From the NCBI RefSeq assembly GCF_002858745.1, contig NZ_PJRO01000005.1, positions 1 to 64,000 on the forward strand: a DNA stretch of 64,000 bases, given 5' to 3'. Below are positions 42,481 through 50,753 of this stretch, piece by piece. A program made the translations under genes and the position numbers. Position 1 is the first letter of the stretch, and each line of letters starts with the position of its first letter. The DNA comes from Mesorhizobium loti (lineage in GTDB: Bacteria > Pseudomonadota > Alphaproteobacteria > Rhizobiales > Rhizobiaceae). The notes under the pieces are model-generated. The model searched no databases. It was not told where the DNA came from and saw only the letters and a program-made list of their open reading frames with translations.

Positions 42481-42639
42481 CGATGTTGGGGTTGGTAACG
42501 CCGCATTTTTTTCCCTCTAGCGGCGATTTTTTTGGAACCAGATGAGAGCATCGGTTTTTTTGTTTCTGATCGCTGCCAGGCGATCGGAGGTGACATTTTT
42601 AAACATCGAGGACGTTCGAACGTACCTAAGGAGGTAAGT

Positions 42640-42894
42640 ATGGTCGTTCAGCATTCTTCGAGCGGTGGCATTGCCTATCCGGGCGATATGGAAGCTCTCA
42701 AACGTATCTACGACGATCTGTGTGCTGAGCGAGGGTTTTGCCAAGGCAGTCCCGCCGCAGAGGATTTGGCGAGGGCAACAATGAACCTCTTTGCCCAAGG
42801 GCTTTTCGACGAACAGGAGATAGTTGAAAGTCTGCGGCTCTATCTCGACCGGAAGTCCGGTTCAGGTCGAGATGCCGATGTAGAGGCAGCATAG
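42640..42894 (+). CDS. Small helical hypothetical protein, 84 aa
   Basis: An 84-residue protein. ATG 42640 is preceded by AAGGAGG five bases upstream, a near-optimal site; an upstream frame from 42532 is discarded. It is a clear paralogue of the 11306-11527 product: IAYPGDMEALKRIYDDLCAERG, then ARATMNLFAQGLFDEQEIVESLRLYLDRKS. Strong translation signals in both copies suggest abundant small proteins. No structural domain or role is known. Confidence 0.75.
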   Translation: MVVQHSSSGGIAYPGDMEALKRIYDDLCAERGFCQGSPAAEDLARATMNLFAQGLFDEQEIVESLRLYLDRKSGSGRDADVEAA

Positions 42895-43149
42895 GCGGCC
42901 TCACATGGTCCTGAAGGAAGCGGCCGGCTGGTTGTTCTACATCATCGCGACATCCAGCCGAACCGCGCGCGAGGCGCATTCCAACGATAGCACCTATCCG
43001 ATCCGTTGCGACAAAGATGCTGGTAGCGGGCAAAGCGCTGGCGTTTTCACCCTTTCGCTCGAGCAAAAATCAAAGGTGGATTGCCAGATGGGCAGTTGCC
43101 GTTCTCTATTGGCTAAGCATCTGTTTTTTAGGCATATTTTGCAAGGAAG

Positions 43150-43225
43150 TGGTGCCGCTTGCGTGACTCGAACACGCGACCCCATCATTACGAATGATGT
43201 GCTCTACCGACTGAGCTAAAGCGGC
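43150..43225 (-). tRNA. tRNA-Thr (anticodon CGT)
   Basis: On the minus strand a full cloverleaf reads GCCGCTT (acceptor), TTAGCTCAGTCGGTAGAGC (D arm), CATCA-TTCGTAA-TGATG (anticodon arm, CGT), a short variable loop, GCGTGTTCGAGTCACGC (T arm), AAGCGGC and discriminator A. The following CCA is encoded in the DNA. It decodes ACG. It serves as a fixed landmark between two accessory stretches. Confidence 0.95.
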
Positions 43226-43339
43226 CCGGCGGGCTGAAAACCCGCAAGATGGCTGCGTGATAGCCGCAAGCCTCGGCAAATTCAAGATGGGTCGTCGCCG
43301 ATTCTGTCGGAAACGCATAGGGGCTGATGCAGCGCGGCG

Positions 43340-43543
43340 TTCCCTTCTCCCCTTGTGGGAGAAGGTGGCCCGAAGGGTCGGATGAGGGGTGCTGGAAGAA
43401 ACGAGCTCAGCAGAATTACACGCCTCGCATCGGTTGAGCGGGTAGTTCGGAAAACAGCGCTCCGTCCAACACCCCTCATCCGACCTCGCTACGGCGGCTG
43501 TGCCGCCGCGCTCGGCCACCTTCTCCCGCAGGGGGAGAAGGAA
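43340..43543. repeat. Repeat family C, inverted pair
   Basis: Left arm 43340-43391 (TTCCCTTCTCCCCTTGTGGG, GAGAAGGTGGCC, GGTCGGATGAGGGGTG) and right arm 43470-43543 (CACCCCTCATCCGACC, GGCCACCTTCTCCC, GGGGGAGAAGGAA) are inverted copies; the right arm has an extra 22-bp GC block. This palindrome type is widespread between rhizobial genes. It fills most of 43226-43551 and ends beside the 3' end of the flavin oxidoreductase gene. Confidence 0.8.
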
Positions 43544-43551
43544 AGAAGCCC

Positions 43552-44499
43552 CTACGCCGCCAGCTTCATCTTCGCCGCCTCATATTCCCGCACCAGCCGC
43601 TCGACCAGTTCGGCCGCCGGTACGACCTTGTCGACGGCGCCGATGCCCTGGCCGCAGCCCCAGATCTCCTTCCAGGCCTTGGCGCTGGCGAAATCCATCT
43701 TGGTCGGGTCGGAGACCGGCAGATTGTCCGGGTCCAGGCCCTGGGCGCGGATCGAGCCTTTCAGGTAGTTGCCGTGCACGCCGGTGAAGAGGTTGGAATA
43801 GACGATGTCGGCCGCCTTGGACTCCACGATCATCTGCTTGTAGCCGTCCATCGCGCGCGCCTCTTGCGTGGCGATGAAGGGCGAGCCGATATAGGCCATG
43901 TCGGCGCCCATCGCCTGTGCTGCCAGCACCGCGCCGCCATGGGCGATGGCGCCCGACAGAAGCAGCGGCCCGTCGAACCATTGCCGGATTTCCTGCACCA
44001 GCGCGAAGGGCGACAGCGTGCCGGCATGACCGCCGGCACCCGCCGCCACCGCGATCAGCCCGTCGGCGCCCTTTTCGATCGCCTTCCTGGCATGGCGGTC
44101 ATGGATGATGTCGTGCAGCACGATGCCGCCATAGGAATGCACGGCCTGGTTCACCTCCTCGACCGCACCCAGCGAGGTGATCACCACCGGCACCCTGTAT
44201 TTCACGCACAGCCGAAGGTCGTGCTCCAACCGGCCATTGGTCTTGTGCACGATCTGGTTGACGGCGAAAGGGGCGGAAGGGTGCTGCGGGTTGGCCGCGT
44301 CGTGGCGGGTCAGTTCCTCGGTGATCTCGGCCAGCCAGTCGTCGAGCTGGGCTTCGGGGCGCGCGTTCAGCGCCGGAAACGAACCGACGATGCCGGCCTT
44401 GCACTGCGCCAGCACCAGCGGCGGATGCGAGATGATGAACAGCGGCGAGCCGACCACCGGTATGCGGACGGTCCTGGTGAGAATGTCTGGCAGGGCCAC
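43552..44499 (-). CDS. Nitronate monooxygenase-like flavin oxidoreductase
   Basis: A 315-residue FMN-dependent TIM-barrel protein of the NMO/2-nitropropane dioxygenase family. VVGSPLFIISHPPLVLAQCKAGIVGSFPALNARP starts the barrel. GADGLIAVAAGAGGHAGTLSPFALVQEIR carries the catalytic His. PLLLSGAIAHGGAVLAAQAMGADMAYIGSPFIATQEA binds the FMN phosphate. Such enzymes oxidise nitronates or act as enoyl-ACP-reductase-like proteins; the natural substrate is unclear here. Single gene. Confidence 0.88.
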   Translation of the reverse strand: MALPDILTRTVRIPVVGSPLFIISHPPLVLAQCKAGIVGSFPALNARPEAQLDDWLAEITEELTRHDAANPQHPSAPFAVNQIVHKTNGRLEHDLRLCVKYRVPVVITSLGAVEEVNQAVHSYGGIVLHDIIHDRHARKAIEKGADGLIAVAAGAGGHAGTLSPFALVQEIRQWFDGPLLLSGAIAHGGAVLAAQAMGADMAYIGSPFIATQEARAMDGYKQMIVESKAADIVYSNLFTGVHGNYLKGSIRAQGLDPDNLPVSDPTKMDFASAKAWKEIWGCGQGIGAVDKVVPAAELVERLVREYEAAKMKLAA

Positions 44500-44577
44500 G
44501 TTTCAGCCTCCCGTAGCATTGACGTTTCCGTAAACGTCAATTTCATAGCGCAAGGTGGACGCCTCCGCAATCGGCGC

Positions 44578-44748
44578 GCCCGCCCGAAAATCGGGAGAGA
44601 TTTTGCTGCAGGCGCGATGCGCAACCAAAAGAGGCATCGGCCCGACAATCGGCACGATTTTCGGAAAGCACGATGCGCAACCAAAGAGGCGTCGGCGCGA
44701 AAACCGGCATCGATTTTCGCAAGGCAGGATGAGCAAGGCGCAAAAGTT
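44578..44748 (+). repeat. Three imperfect tandem copies of a ~55-bp unit
   Basis: The unit reads CGGCnCGAnAATCGG, then GATTTTCGnAA, then GCACGATGCGCAACC and AAAGAGGCGT. Copies start near 44578, 44639 and 44694; the third ends GAGCAAGGCGCAAAAG. They lie in the 392-bp gap (44500-44891) between divergent genes; no gene is seen there. Confidence 0.7.
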
Positions 44749-44891
44749 GCTTCCCGAAAGCCACGGTTGGCGGCAAAAATGCGAATAATAGACGCTGCTT
44801 AGGGGCAAATGGCAGCAGCCGACCGTTGATTGATCGTGTTCCGGCGGCTAACCATCAAGAAAATGTGACCGCCGCCCGGAAGGAAATCGAT

Positions 44892-45971
44892 TTGGACCCG
44901 ATCGAAAAGGCGATCCGCAACGCCTTCGAAAAAGGCGACCCCGACGATCGCGCGTTCCGCGAGCGGGTCTATCGTTCGGCTTTTGCCGCCCTCGACCGCG
45001 CCTTGCTGGCCAATCCCAACGTCACCGTCGAGGTGGCGATGAAGCGCCGCAAGTCGATGCAGGCCAAGATCGCCGAGATCGAATCGGAATTCCTGCCTGC
45101 GGTGCCGGGCACGGCACCCGAAGTCGAACTCGGCGACCGTGCGCCGTCGGCACCCGACCAGAACGGCGGCCGTGTCGAACCGTCGCTGGGCGCGGATGCG
45201 CCGCGCTCGCGCGTGCTGCCGGTGGTGCCCGACATCATTCCCGAAGGCGCTTTGCCGCCCTCGGCGGCGGAGGTCGCCCTTGCCGGCAGCCCGCAGGTTT
45301 CGCCGGAGCGCGACAGGCGCCGCATCGGCCGCCGCCTGCCGCTGACGGCGATGTTCTTCGGCGTGACGATCCTGGCGCTCATCGGCATCGGTCTGTGGTG
45401 GGCGATGCAGTCCAACGCCTTCAAGACGCTCGAACAGCTCGGCCAGCCGCCGTCGCCGACACCGACGGTTTCGGACGAGGATTACGAGCCGGACCTGAGC
45501 GGCAAGCCGAAGCTGTCCGGCGATACCCAGAACCGCAACTGGATCAACGTCTTCTCGCCGGCCAGTCCGGCGCAGGTCGCCACGCCTTCGGATGCCAAGG
45601 CCGAGGTGATGAAGGACGATTCCGGCGCCTTCCTGCGCGTCACCTCCGGCACCTCCGGTTCCGCCGTCTCCTTCGACGTCGGCCAGGGCATCCTGGAACA
45701 GATCGCCGGCAAGCATGCGGTGTTCGACATCATCGCCCGTGCCGAGGACGGCAAGGAAACGCAGATGTCGGTCGACTGCAATTTCGGCGAACTCGGCGAC
45801 TGCGGCCGCAAGCGCTACGCCGTCGGCAACCAGCGCAACGAATATCTGTTCGACGTCCAGATGCCGGCCAAACGCCCCGGCTCCGCCGGCTCCATCGCCA
45901 TCAACTCCGACTTCGACAAGCAGGGCAAGTCGGTCGACATTTATGAGATCCGGGTGTCGGTGACGGAGTAG
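44892..45971 (+). CDS. Membrane-anchored hypothetical protein, 359 aa (TTG start)
   Basis: TTG 44892 is chosen because GGAAGGA lies seven bases upstream; a longer frame from 44826 starts in a non-coding-like stretch. The N-terminal ~70 residues are helical (MDPIEKAIRNAFEKGDPDDRAFRERVYRSAFAALDRALL...MKRRKSMQAKIAEIE). A low-complexity segment precedes one membrane helix (LTAMFFGVTILALIGIGLWWAM). The C-terminal ~150 residues are beta-rich, carbohydrate-binding-like (VTSGTSGSAVSFDVGQGILEQIAGKHAVFDIIARA; CNFGELGDCGRKRYAVG). A conserved rhizobial architecture with no known role. Confidence 0.75.
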   Translation: MDPIEKAIRNAFEKGDPDDRAFRERVYRSAFAALDRALLANPNVTVEVAMKRRKSMQAKIAEIESEFLPAVPGTAPEVELGDRAPSAPDQNGGRVEPSLGADAPRSRVLPVVPDIIPEGALPPSAAEVALAGSPQVSPERDRRRIGRRLPLTAMFFGVTILALIGIGLWWAMQSNAFKTLEQLGQPPSPTPTVSDEDYEPDLSGKPKLSGDTQNRNWINVFSPASPAQVATPSDAKAEVMKDDSGAFLRVTSGTSGSAVSFDVGQGILEQIAGKHAVFDIIARAEDGKETQMSVDCNFGELGDCGRKRYAVGNQRNEYLFDVQMPAKRPGSAGSIAINSDFDKQGKSVDIYEIRVSVTE

Positions 45972-45986
45972 GGGTGGCGGCACCCT

Positions 45987-46085
45987 TATCTCCCCCCTTG
46001 CGGGGGAGAAAGCGATTTCAGCATCTTAGACGAGCACGCCCGCAGGGCGGCACAGGCTAAGTGCTAGAAATCGCAAGAGAGGGGA
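45987..46085 (+). repeat. Repeat family A, copy A2 (plus orientation)
   Basis: Left partner of the pair enclosing the DUF559 gene at 46089-46442. Stem blocks GCGATTTCAGCATCTTAG and CTAAGTGCTAGAAATCGC. It ends three bases before the DUF559 stop codon. Confidence 0.95.
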
Positions 46086-46088
46086 TCT

Positions 46089-46442
46089 TCAGCCGCGCCC
46101 TCTCGCAGCCTGCAGGATCGCAGAGCACACCGCGTCGATGTTTTTCTCCACCTCGTCATTCCAGAACCGAAGAACCCGAAAGCCCTGCTCTTCGAAATGC
46201 CGGTCGCGGACGGCATCTCGCTGCGAATCCGCATGCTGGCTGCCGTCGACCTCAATGATCAACCGAGCTTCGAAACAGACAAAGTCGAGGATGTAGCCAT
46301 CGAGCGGCACCTGCCGCTTGAACTTCAATCCGTCGAGCTGACGATTGCGCAAGGCTTGCCAAAGGAGGTTTTCGGCCTTTGTCGCATCGGCACGCATCTT
46401 GCGCGCAAAGCCACGGCGTGAAGGCGTAACTGGCTGACGCAT
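46089..46442 (-). CDS. DUF559 endonuclease-fold protein, copy 1, enclosed by inverted repeats
   Basis: A 117-residue DUF559 protein (Vsr/very-short-patch-repair-like, PD-(D/E)XK fold). RADATKAENLLWQALRNRQLDGLKFKRQVPLDGYILDFVCFE, then LIIEVDGSQHADSQRDAVRD with the catalytic acidic and Gln residues, and GFRVLRFWNDEVEKN. ATG 46442 is chosen; its Shine-Dalgarno sequence, GAGAGGGGA, is supplied by the flanking repeat A3. The gene fills the space between A2 and A3 with 11 and 3 spare bases. A second copy (51823-52176) differs at about 16 of 117 residues and has identical geometry. Likely nicks or cuts DNA; target unknown. Confidence 0.88.
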   Translation of the reverse strand: MRQPVTPSRRGFARKMRADATKAENLLWQALRNRQLDGLKFKRQVPLDGYILDFVCFEARLIIEVDGSQHADSQRDAVRDRHFEEQGFRVLRFWNDEVEKNIDAVCSAILQAARGRG

Positions 46443-46453
46443 TGCCCGGCAAA

Positions 46454-46552
46454 TCCCCTCTCTTGCGATTTCTAGCACTTAGCCTGCGCCGCCCTGCGGG
46501 CGTGCTCGTCTAAGATGCTGAAATCGCTTTCTCCCCCGCAAGGGGGGAGATA
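46454..46552 (-). repeat. Repeat family A, copy A3 (minus orientation)
   Basis: Right partner of A2. Its AGAGAGGGGA end faces the DUF559 start and acts as that gene's ribosome-binding site. Its outer end is 17 bp from the DNA ligase stop. Confidence 0.95.
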
Positions 46553-46569
46553 AAAGCGGCACCGCTCCC

Positions 46570-48165
46570 CTAATCCAGCAACGCCTGCAGCGTCTCGATG
46601 CGGTCGGCTTCCGCCGTTGGCTTGTCCCAGCGCAGGCGGGAGATGCGGGGGAAGCGCATGGCGACGCCGGATTTGTGGCGGGTCGAGCGGTTCAGGCCTT
46701 CGAAGGCGACTTCCAGCACCAGGCCGGCGACGCGGTCGGCGCGCACCGAGCGCACCGGCCCGAAGCGTTCGATGGTGTTGTCGCGCACATATTTGTCGAT
46801 CTGTTTCAGTTCCTCGTCGGTGAAGCCGAAATAGGCCTTGCCGACCGGCACCAGCTCTTCCGCGCCTTCCGGCCCCGACCAGACGCCGAACGTGTAGTCG
46901 GAATAGAAGGAGGAGCGCTTGCCGTGGCCGCGCTGGGCATACATCAGCACCGCATCCACCGTGTGCGGGTCGCGTTTCCACTTGAACCACGGGCCCTTCG
47001 GGCGGCCGGCGACATAGGGCGAATCCCAGCGTTTCAGCATCACGCCCTCGATGATCGGGTGCGGCGGGTTGCTGCGGCTTTTTTCGAGATCGGCCCAGTG
47101 CGTGAATTCCACGAAAGGCGACAGGTCGAAGCGCGTCGGGTCGAGTGTCTTGATGAACGCTTCCAGCCGCGCCCGCCGTTCGCGGAAGGGCAGGGCGCGC
47201 AGGTCTTCGTCGCCCAGCTGCAGCAGGTCGTAGCAGCGCATGAAGGCGGGATATTGCGCCTGGATCTTGGGCGACACGCTTTTGCGGTTCAGCCGCTGCT
47301 GCAGGTCGGAGAAGGTGCCGGTGGCGCCGGGTGAACCGACCAGCAGTTCGCCGTCGAGTACCGCCTCGAAGTCGATCGTGTCGGTCAGGTCGGGGAAGGC
47401 ACCGGCGACATCCTCGCCGGTGCGCGAATAGAGCCGGCGCACGCCGCCCTCGGAAGCCGCCTGCACGCGGATGCCGTCCCATTTCCATTCGGCGGCATAG
47501 TCGGCGGGCTCGAGCTTCTCGAAATCCCTGTCCTCGGCCGGATGCGCCAGCATGACGGGCCGAAACAGCGCTTTGGCCGCGCGTTCCGGTTTGCCTGATT
47601 TGCCTTCCAGCCAGGCGAACAGCGCGCTGTAGGGCGGCGTCAGCCCGTGCCACAATTCCTCGATCTCGCTGACGTCGACGGGGCGCAGATCGGCGACCGC
47701 TTGCTTGGCGAGCCGTGCCGAGACGCCGATGCGCAGGCCGCCGGTGACCAGCTTGATGATGGCGAAGCGCGCCGAGATGCCGGCGCTGTCGAGCAGGCGC
47801 GCCAGCACTTGTCGAGCGTCGGAGCGGCTCGCCGCCTGTAATTTCGCCACCACCTCGCTCAGCGTCGGCACGTGGTTTGGCAGCGCGGCAGGATCGGTCG
47901 GCCACACCAGCGAGACGGTCTCGGCAAGGTCGCCGACATAATCGTAAGCAAAGCCGAACAGCACCGGGTCCATGCGCTCAGTCACCAGCGCGCGCAGCAT
48001 GGCGGGTTTCACCGCCGCGATCGACAGATCGCCGGTGATCGCCGCCAGCGCATAGCCGCGGTCCGGGTCCTCGACGCTGCGGAAATAGTCGGTCAGCAGC
48101 TTGAGCTTGCCGTTGCGCGAAGGCGTCAGCACCAGCCGGTCGAGCAGTTCGGCGAAGCGGTTCAT
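46570..48165 (-). CDS. ATP-dependent DNA ligase of the Lhr-associated repair cluster
   Basis: A 531-residue ligase. An N-terminal alpha-helical DNA-binding domain (MNRFAELLDRLVLTPSRNGKLKLLTDYF...) precedes the nucleotidyltransferase core with the adenylated Lys in YAAEWKWDGIRVQ, motif III FEAVLDGELLV, motif IV EGVMLKRWDSPY and motif V GPWFKWKRDP. A C-terminal OB domain follows (GLVLEVAFEGLNRSTRHKSGVAMRFPRISRLRWDK). It belongs to the cisplatin-response ligase group encoded with an MBL exonuclease, Lhr helicase and PdeM. Its start overlaps the exonuclease stop. Confidence 0.93.
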   Translation of the reverse strand: MNRFAELLDRLVLTPSRNGKLKLLTDYFRSVEDPDRGYALAAITGDLSIAAVKPAMLRALVTERMDPVLFGFAYDYVGDLAETVSLVWPTDPAALPNHVPTLSEVVAKLQAASRSDARQVLARLLDSAGISARFAIIKLVTGGLRIGVSARLAKQAVADLRPVDVSEIEELWHGLTPPYSALFAWLEGKSGKPERAAKALFRPVMLAHPAEDRDFEKLEPADYAAEWKWDGIRVQAASEGGVRRLYSRTGEDVAGAFPDLTDTIDFEAVLDGELLVGSPGATGTFSDLQQRLNRKSVSPKIQAQYPAFMRCYDLLQLGDEDLRALPFRERRARLEAFIKTLDPTRFDLSPFVEFTHWADLEKSRSNPPHPIIEGVMLKRWDSPYVAGRPKGPWFKWKRDPHTVDAVLMYAQRGHGKRSSFYSDYTFGVWSGPEGAEELVPVGKAYFGFTDEELKQIDKYVRDNTIERFGPVRSVRADRVAGLVLEVAFEGLNRSTRHKSGVAMRFPRISRLRWDKPTAEADRIETLQALLD

Positions 48166-49187
48166 TGCCCCTCGTCCTCATACCCGATGAGATGCAGCGG
48201 CTTGGCCGTCAGCCCTTCGAGCTCGCACCAGCGCACCAGCGCTTCCTCGCGGCCATGCGTGACCCAGATCTCGCGCGCGCCGGTCTCCCGGATCGTCACG
48301 GCCAGCTCGTCCCAGTCGCCATGGTCGGAGATGATCAGCGGCAGCTCGACGCCGCCCTGCTTGGCGCGCTGGCGGATGCGCATCCAGCCCGACGCGAAGC
48401 AGGAGACCGGATCGGGAAAGCGCCGTGCCCAGCGGTCGGAGAAGGTCGACGGCGGGCCGATGACGATGGCGCCGGCAAAGTCTGCCTTCGTGCCGGTCTC
48501 CACCGTGGCCGGCTCCAGCTGGCCGAGATCGATGCCCTGGCTCTGGTAGTATTCCGAGATCTTGGCCATGGCGCCATGGATGTAGATCGGCTTGTCGTAG
48601 CCGGCATCGCGCAGCAGCCGCATCACGCGCTGCGCCTTGCCCAGCGCATAGGCGCCGACCAGATGCGAGCGCTCGGGAAATTGCTGCACCGAGCGCAGCA
48701 GCTTGGCGATCTCGTCCTCGGCAGGCGGATGGCGGAACACCGGCAGCGCGAAGGTCGCCTCGGTGATGAAGACATCGCACGGCACCACTTCGAAGGCGGC
48801 GCAGGTTGGATCGGCCTGGCGCTTGTAGTCGCCGGAAGCGACGATGGTGAGGCCGTTGTGTTTCACCGCGATCTGCGCCGAGCCCAGCACATGGCCGGCC
48901 GGGTGGAAGCTGACAGCCACGCCGTTCAGCGTGATCGTCTCGCCGAGCCGTGCTGCTTGGCTTGAGCCGGCGAAATCCGCGCCATAGCGCAGCGCCATGA
49001 TGTCGAGCGTCTCGCGCGTCGCCAGCACCGAGCGGTGGCCGGAGCGGGCATGATCGGAATGGCCGTGCGTGATCAGCGCGCGGTCGACCGGACTGACGGG
49101 ATCAATGAAAAAGTCGCCGGGCGGGCAGTAGAGGCCCTGGGGGCGGGAACAGAGCAGTTCGCTTGGGCGCATGGTGTAAGGATAGGT
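48162..49187 (-). CDS. Ligase-associated DNA exonuclease (MBL / beta-CASP-like)
   Basis: A 341-residue metallo-beta-lactamase-fold nuclease starting at ATG 49187 (an in-frame start at 49220 is less likely). Metal-binding ITHGHSDHARSGH, FHPAGHVLGSAQIA, VASGDYKRQAD and the late SDHGDWDEL and VTHGREEA match the ligase-associated exonuclease family (Exo of the MPE-Exo-Lig-Lhr cluster). It is likely to trim DNA 3' ends before ligation. It is transcribed just before the ligase gene and coupled to it. Confidence 0.9.
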   Translation of the reverse strand, partial: TYPYTMRPSELLCSRPQGLYCPPGDFFIDPVSPVDRALITHGHSDHARSGHRSVLATRETLDIMALRYGADFAGSSQAARLGETITLNGVAVSFHPAGHVLGSAQIAVKHNGLTIVASGDYKRQADPTCAAFEVVPCDVFITEATFALPVFRHPPAEDEIAKLLRSVQQFPERSHLVGAYALGKAQRVMRLLRDAGYDKPIYIHGAMAKISEYYQSQGIDLGQLEPATVETGTKADFAGAIVIGPPSTFSDRWARRFPDPVSCFASGWMRIRQRAKQGGVELPLIISDHGDWDELAVTIRETGAREIWVTHGREEALVRWCELEGLTAKPLHLIGYEDEGQ

Positions 49188-49325
49188 CATCGGGCGTCGG
49201 ATGAAAGATGCTCCTGACAAGCCTGCTGCCAGATTTGTCAGGAGGTGAGGGACGCGAATCTGGCCCCCTTTTCCCAGTTCACGGGGAGAAGGAGGCCGAA
49301 GGCATGCCGAGGGCGCCGGCGCCTC

Positions 49326-49422
49326 TATCTCCCCTTTGCGGGGGAGAAAGGATTTTCCCGATCTTAGCGAGCACGCCCTTTAGGGCGGCACAGCTAAGTC
49401 GTAGAAAATCCAAGAGAGGGGA
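49326..49422 (+). repeat. Repeat family A, copy A4 (plus orientation, variant stem)
   Basis: The stem blocks are GGATTTTC...CTTAG and CTAAG...GAAAATCC instead of GCGATTTC and GAAATCGC. Both arms changed together, so pairing is kept. It lies in 49188-49717, a 530-bp stretch with no gene. Confidence 0.95.
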
Positions 49423-49510
49423 TTTGCAGCTGAGGGGTTGCGTGTGTGAACGCCGACTTCTCTTTCTTCGAGGGTATGCGAAAGCAGATCGCCAACGTCA
49501 TCGCGGCAAA

Positions 49511-49609
49511 TCCCCTCTCTTGCGATTTCTAGCACTTAGACTGCGCCGCCCTAAAGGGCGTGCTCGCTAAGATGCTGAAATCGCTATCTCCCCCGCAAGG
49601 GGGGAGATA
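49511..49609 (-). repeat. Repeat family A, copy A5 (minus orientation)
   Basis: Inverted partner of A4 with an 88-bp spacer and no DUF559 gene. The spacer ends resemble those of the A6/A7 unit (CTGAG.GG.T..G on the left, CGGCAAATCCCC on the right). Confidence 0.95.
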
Positions 49610-49717
49610 CAGGCGCGGCGCCTCCTGCCTCCCCCTTTCTCCCGCAAGGAGAGAAGGCAAGAGGGGACTTGCGCGGAACATGGTGGAACGGCTAAGCGAC
49701 GCGCCGGAGATTTCCTC

Positions 49718-50746
49718 ATGAAACCGCTACCCGCTTCGTCGGGCGACCTGCTTGCCGACCGCCGCGCCGATTACGCGGAGGCGCTGTTCGCCTCGCAGGA
49801 TTATGCCGATGCCGCCGAGCTGATGCTGGGCGCGATGGAACTGGCACCCAACTGGGCGCTGGGCTGGTTCCGGCTCGGCGAAATGCAGGAAGCGGCCGGC
49901 GATCTCGAGGCAGCCGCGCACGCCTGGACGATGGCCTTGCAGCTCGACCCCGCCGACCGGCCGGGTTCGGCGCTGAAACTCGCCTTGATCGGCAAGGCGC
50001 CGCTGGCGGCAGCCCCACCGAGCGCTTTCGTCGAGGCGCTGTTCGACCAGTATGCGCCGAACTTCGACACCGCGCTGGTGCAGAAGCTGGGCTATCGCGT
50101 GCCGGAATATCTGGACGAGGCGATCCGCGCTGCGGGCAGGGCCGGGGTGCGGCCTTCGGCAGACCCCGAGCAGGGCACCGCTCTCCAGCCTGACCTGGAG
50201 AGCGTGGACGCAAAGCAGTCGCAGGCGAAGCTCACAGGCGACAGCTCCGGCGCCAAAGGCGAATGCCGTTTCCGCCTGGCGCTCGATCTCGGCTGCGGCA
50301 CCGGCCTGATGGGCGAAAGGCTGCGCCCGATCGTAGAGCGCCTCGAAGGTTTCGACATCTCCGCCGAAATGCTGCGCAAGGCCGAACGCAAGGGCGTCTA
50401 CGACCGGCTCGGCAAGGCCGACCTGCAGCAGTTTTCCTATACCGGGCCGGCGCCCGATCTCGTCACCGCCGCCGATGTCTTCATGTATGTCGGCGCGCTG
50501 GAAACCATCATCGCCACGGTGGCCGGCCTGCTCGACCCGGTCGGCCTGTTCGCCCTCTCGGTCGAGAAGTTGAATGAGCCCGCTGGCTTCGCCCTGCAGC
50601 CCTCGCGCCGCTACGCCCATTCTGAGGCTTACGTCCGCGCCGTGCTTTCCGCCAACGGCTTCTCCGTGCTGTCGTGCCAGGAACGCGTCATCCGCCAGGA
50701 CAGGCGCGAGCCGGTTGCGGGGCTGATCGTGGTGGCGGCAAGGTAG
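49718..50746 (+). CDS. SAM-dependent methyltransferase with N-terminal TPR-like helices
   Basis: A 342-residue protein. Residues ~10-90 are TPR-like (RRADYAEALFASQDYADAAELMLGAMELAPNWALGWFRLGEMQEAAGDLEAAAHAW). A class I methyltransferase domain follows: FRLALDLGCGTGLMGERLRP (SAM motif I), LEGFDISAEMLRKAERKGVYD and DLVTAADVFMYVGALETIIATVAGLL. Between them, residues ~140-182 are a linker with unusual composition (ADPEQGTALQPDLESVDAKQ) whose DNA holds a perfect 9-bp hairpin (50180-50203), perhaps an in-frame insertion. Substrate unknown; it stands between two repeat units. Confidence 0.85.
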   Translation: MKPLPASSGDLLADRRADYAEALFASQDYADAAELMLGAMELAPNWALGWFRLGEMQEAAGDLEAAAHAWTMALQLDPADRPGSALKLALIGKAPLAAAPPSAFVEALFDQYAPNFDTALVQKLGYRVPEYLDEAIRAAGRAGVRPSADPEQGTALQPDLESVDAKQSQAKLTGDSSGAKGECRFRLALDLGCGTGLMGERLRPIVERLEGFDISAEMLRKAERKGVYDRLGKADLQQFSYTGPAPDLVTAADVFMYVGALETIIATVAGLLDPVGLFALSVEKLNEPAGFALQPSRRYAHSEAYVRAVLSANGFSVLSCQERVIRQDRREPVAGLIVVAAR

Positions 50747-50753
50747 GCGCGCC

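Noticed and set aside
42905..43219. 104-residue plus-strand frame after the 84-aa gene
   Set aside because: Its 3' end runs antisense through the tRNA-Thr gene and it has no ribosome-binding site.
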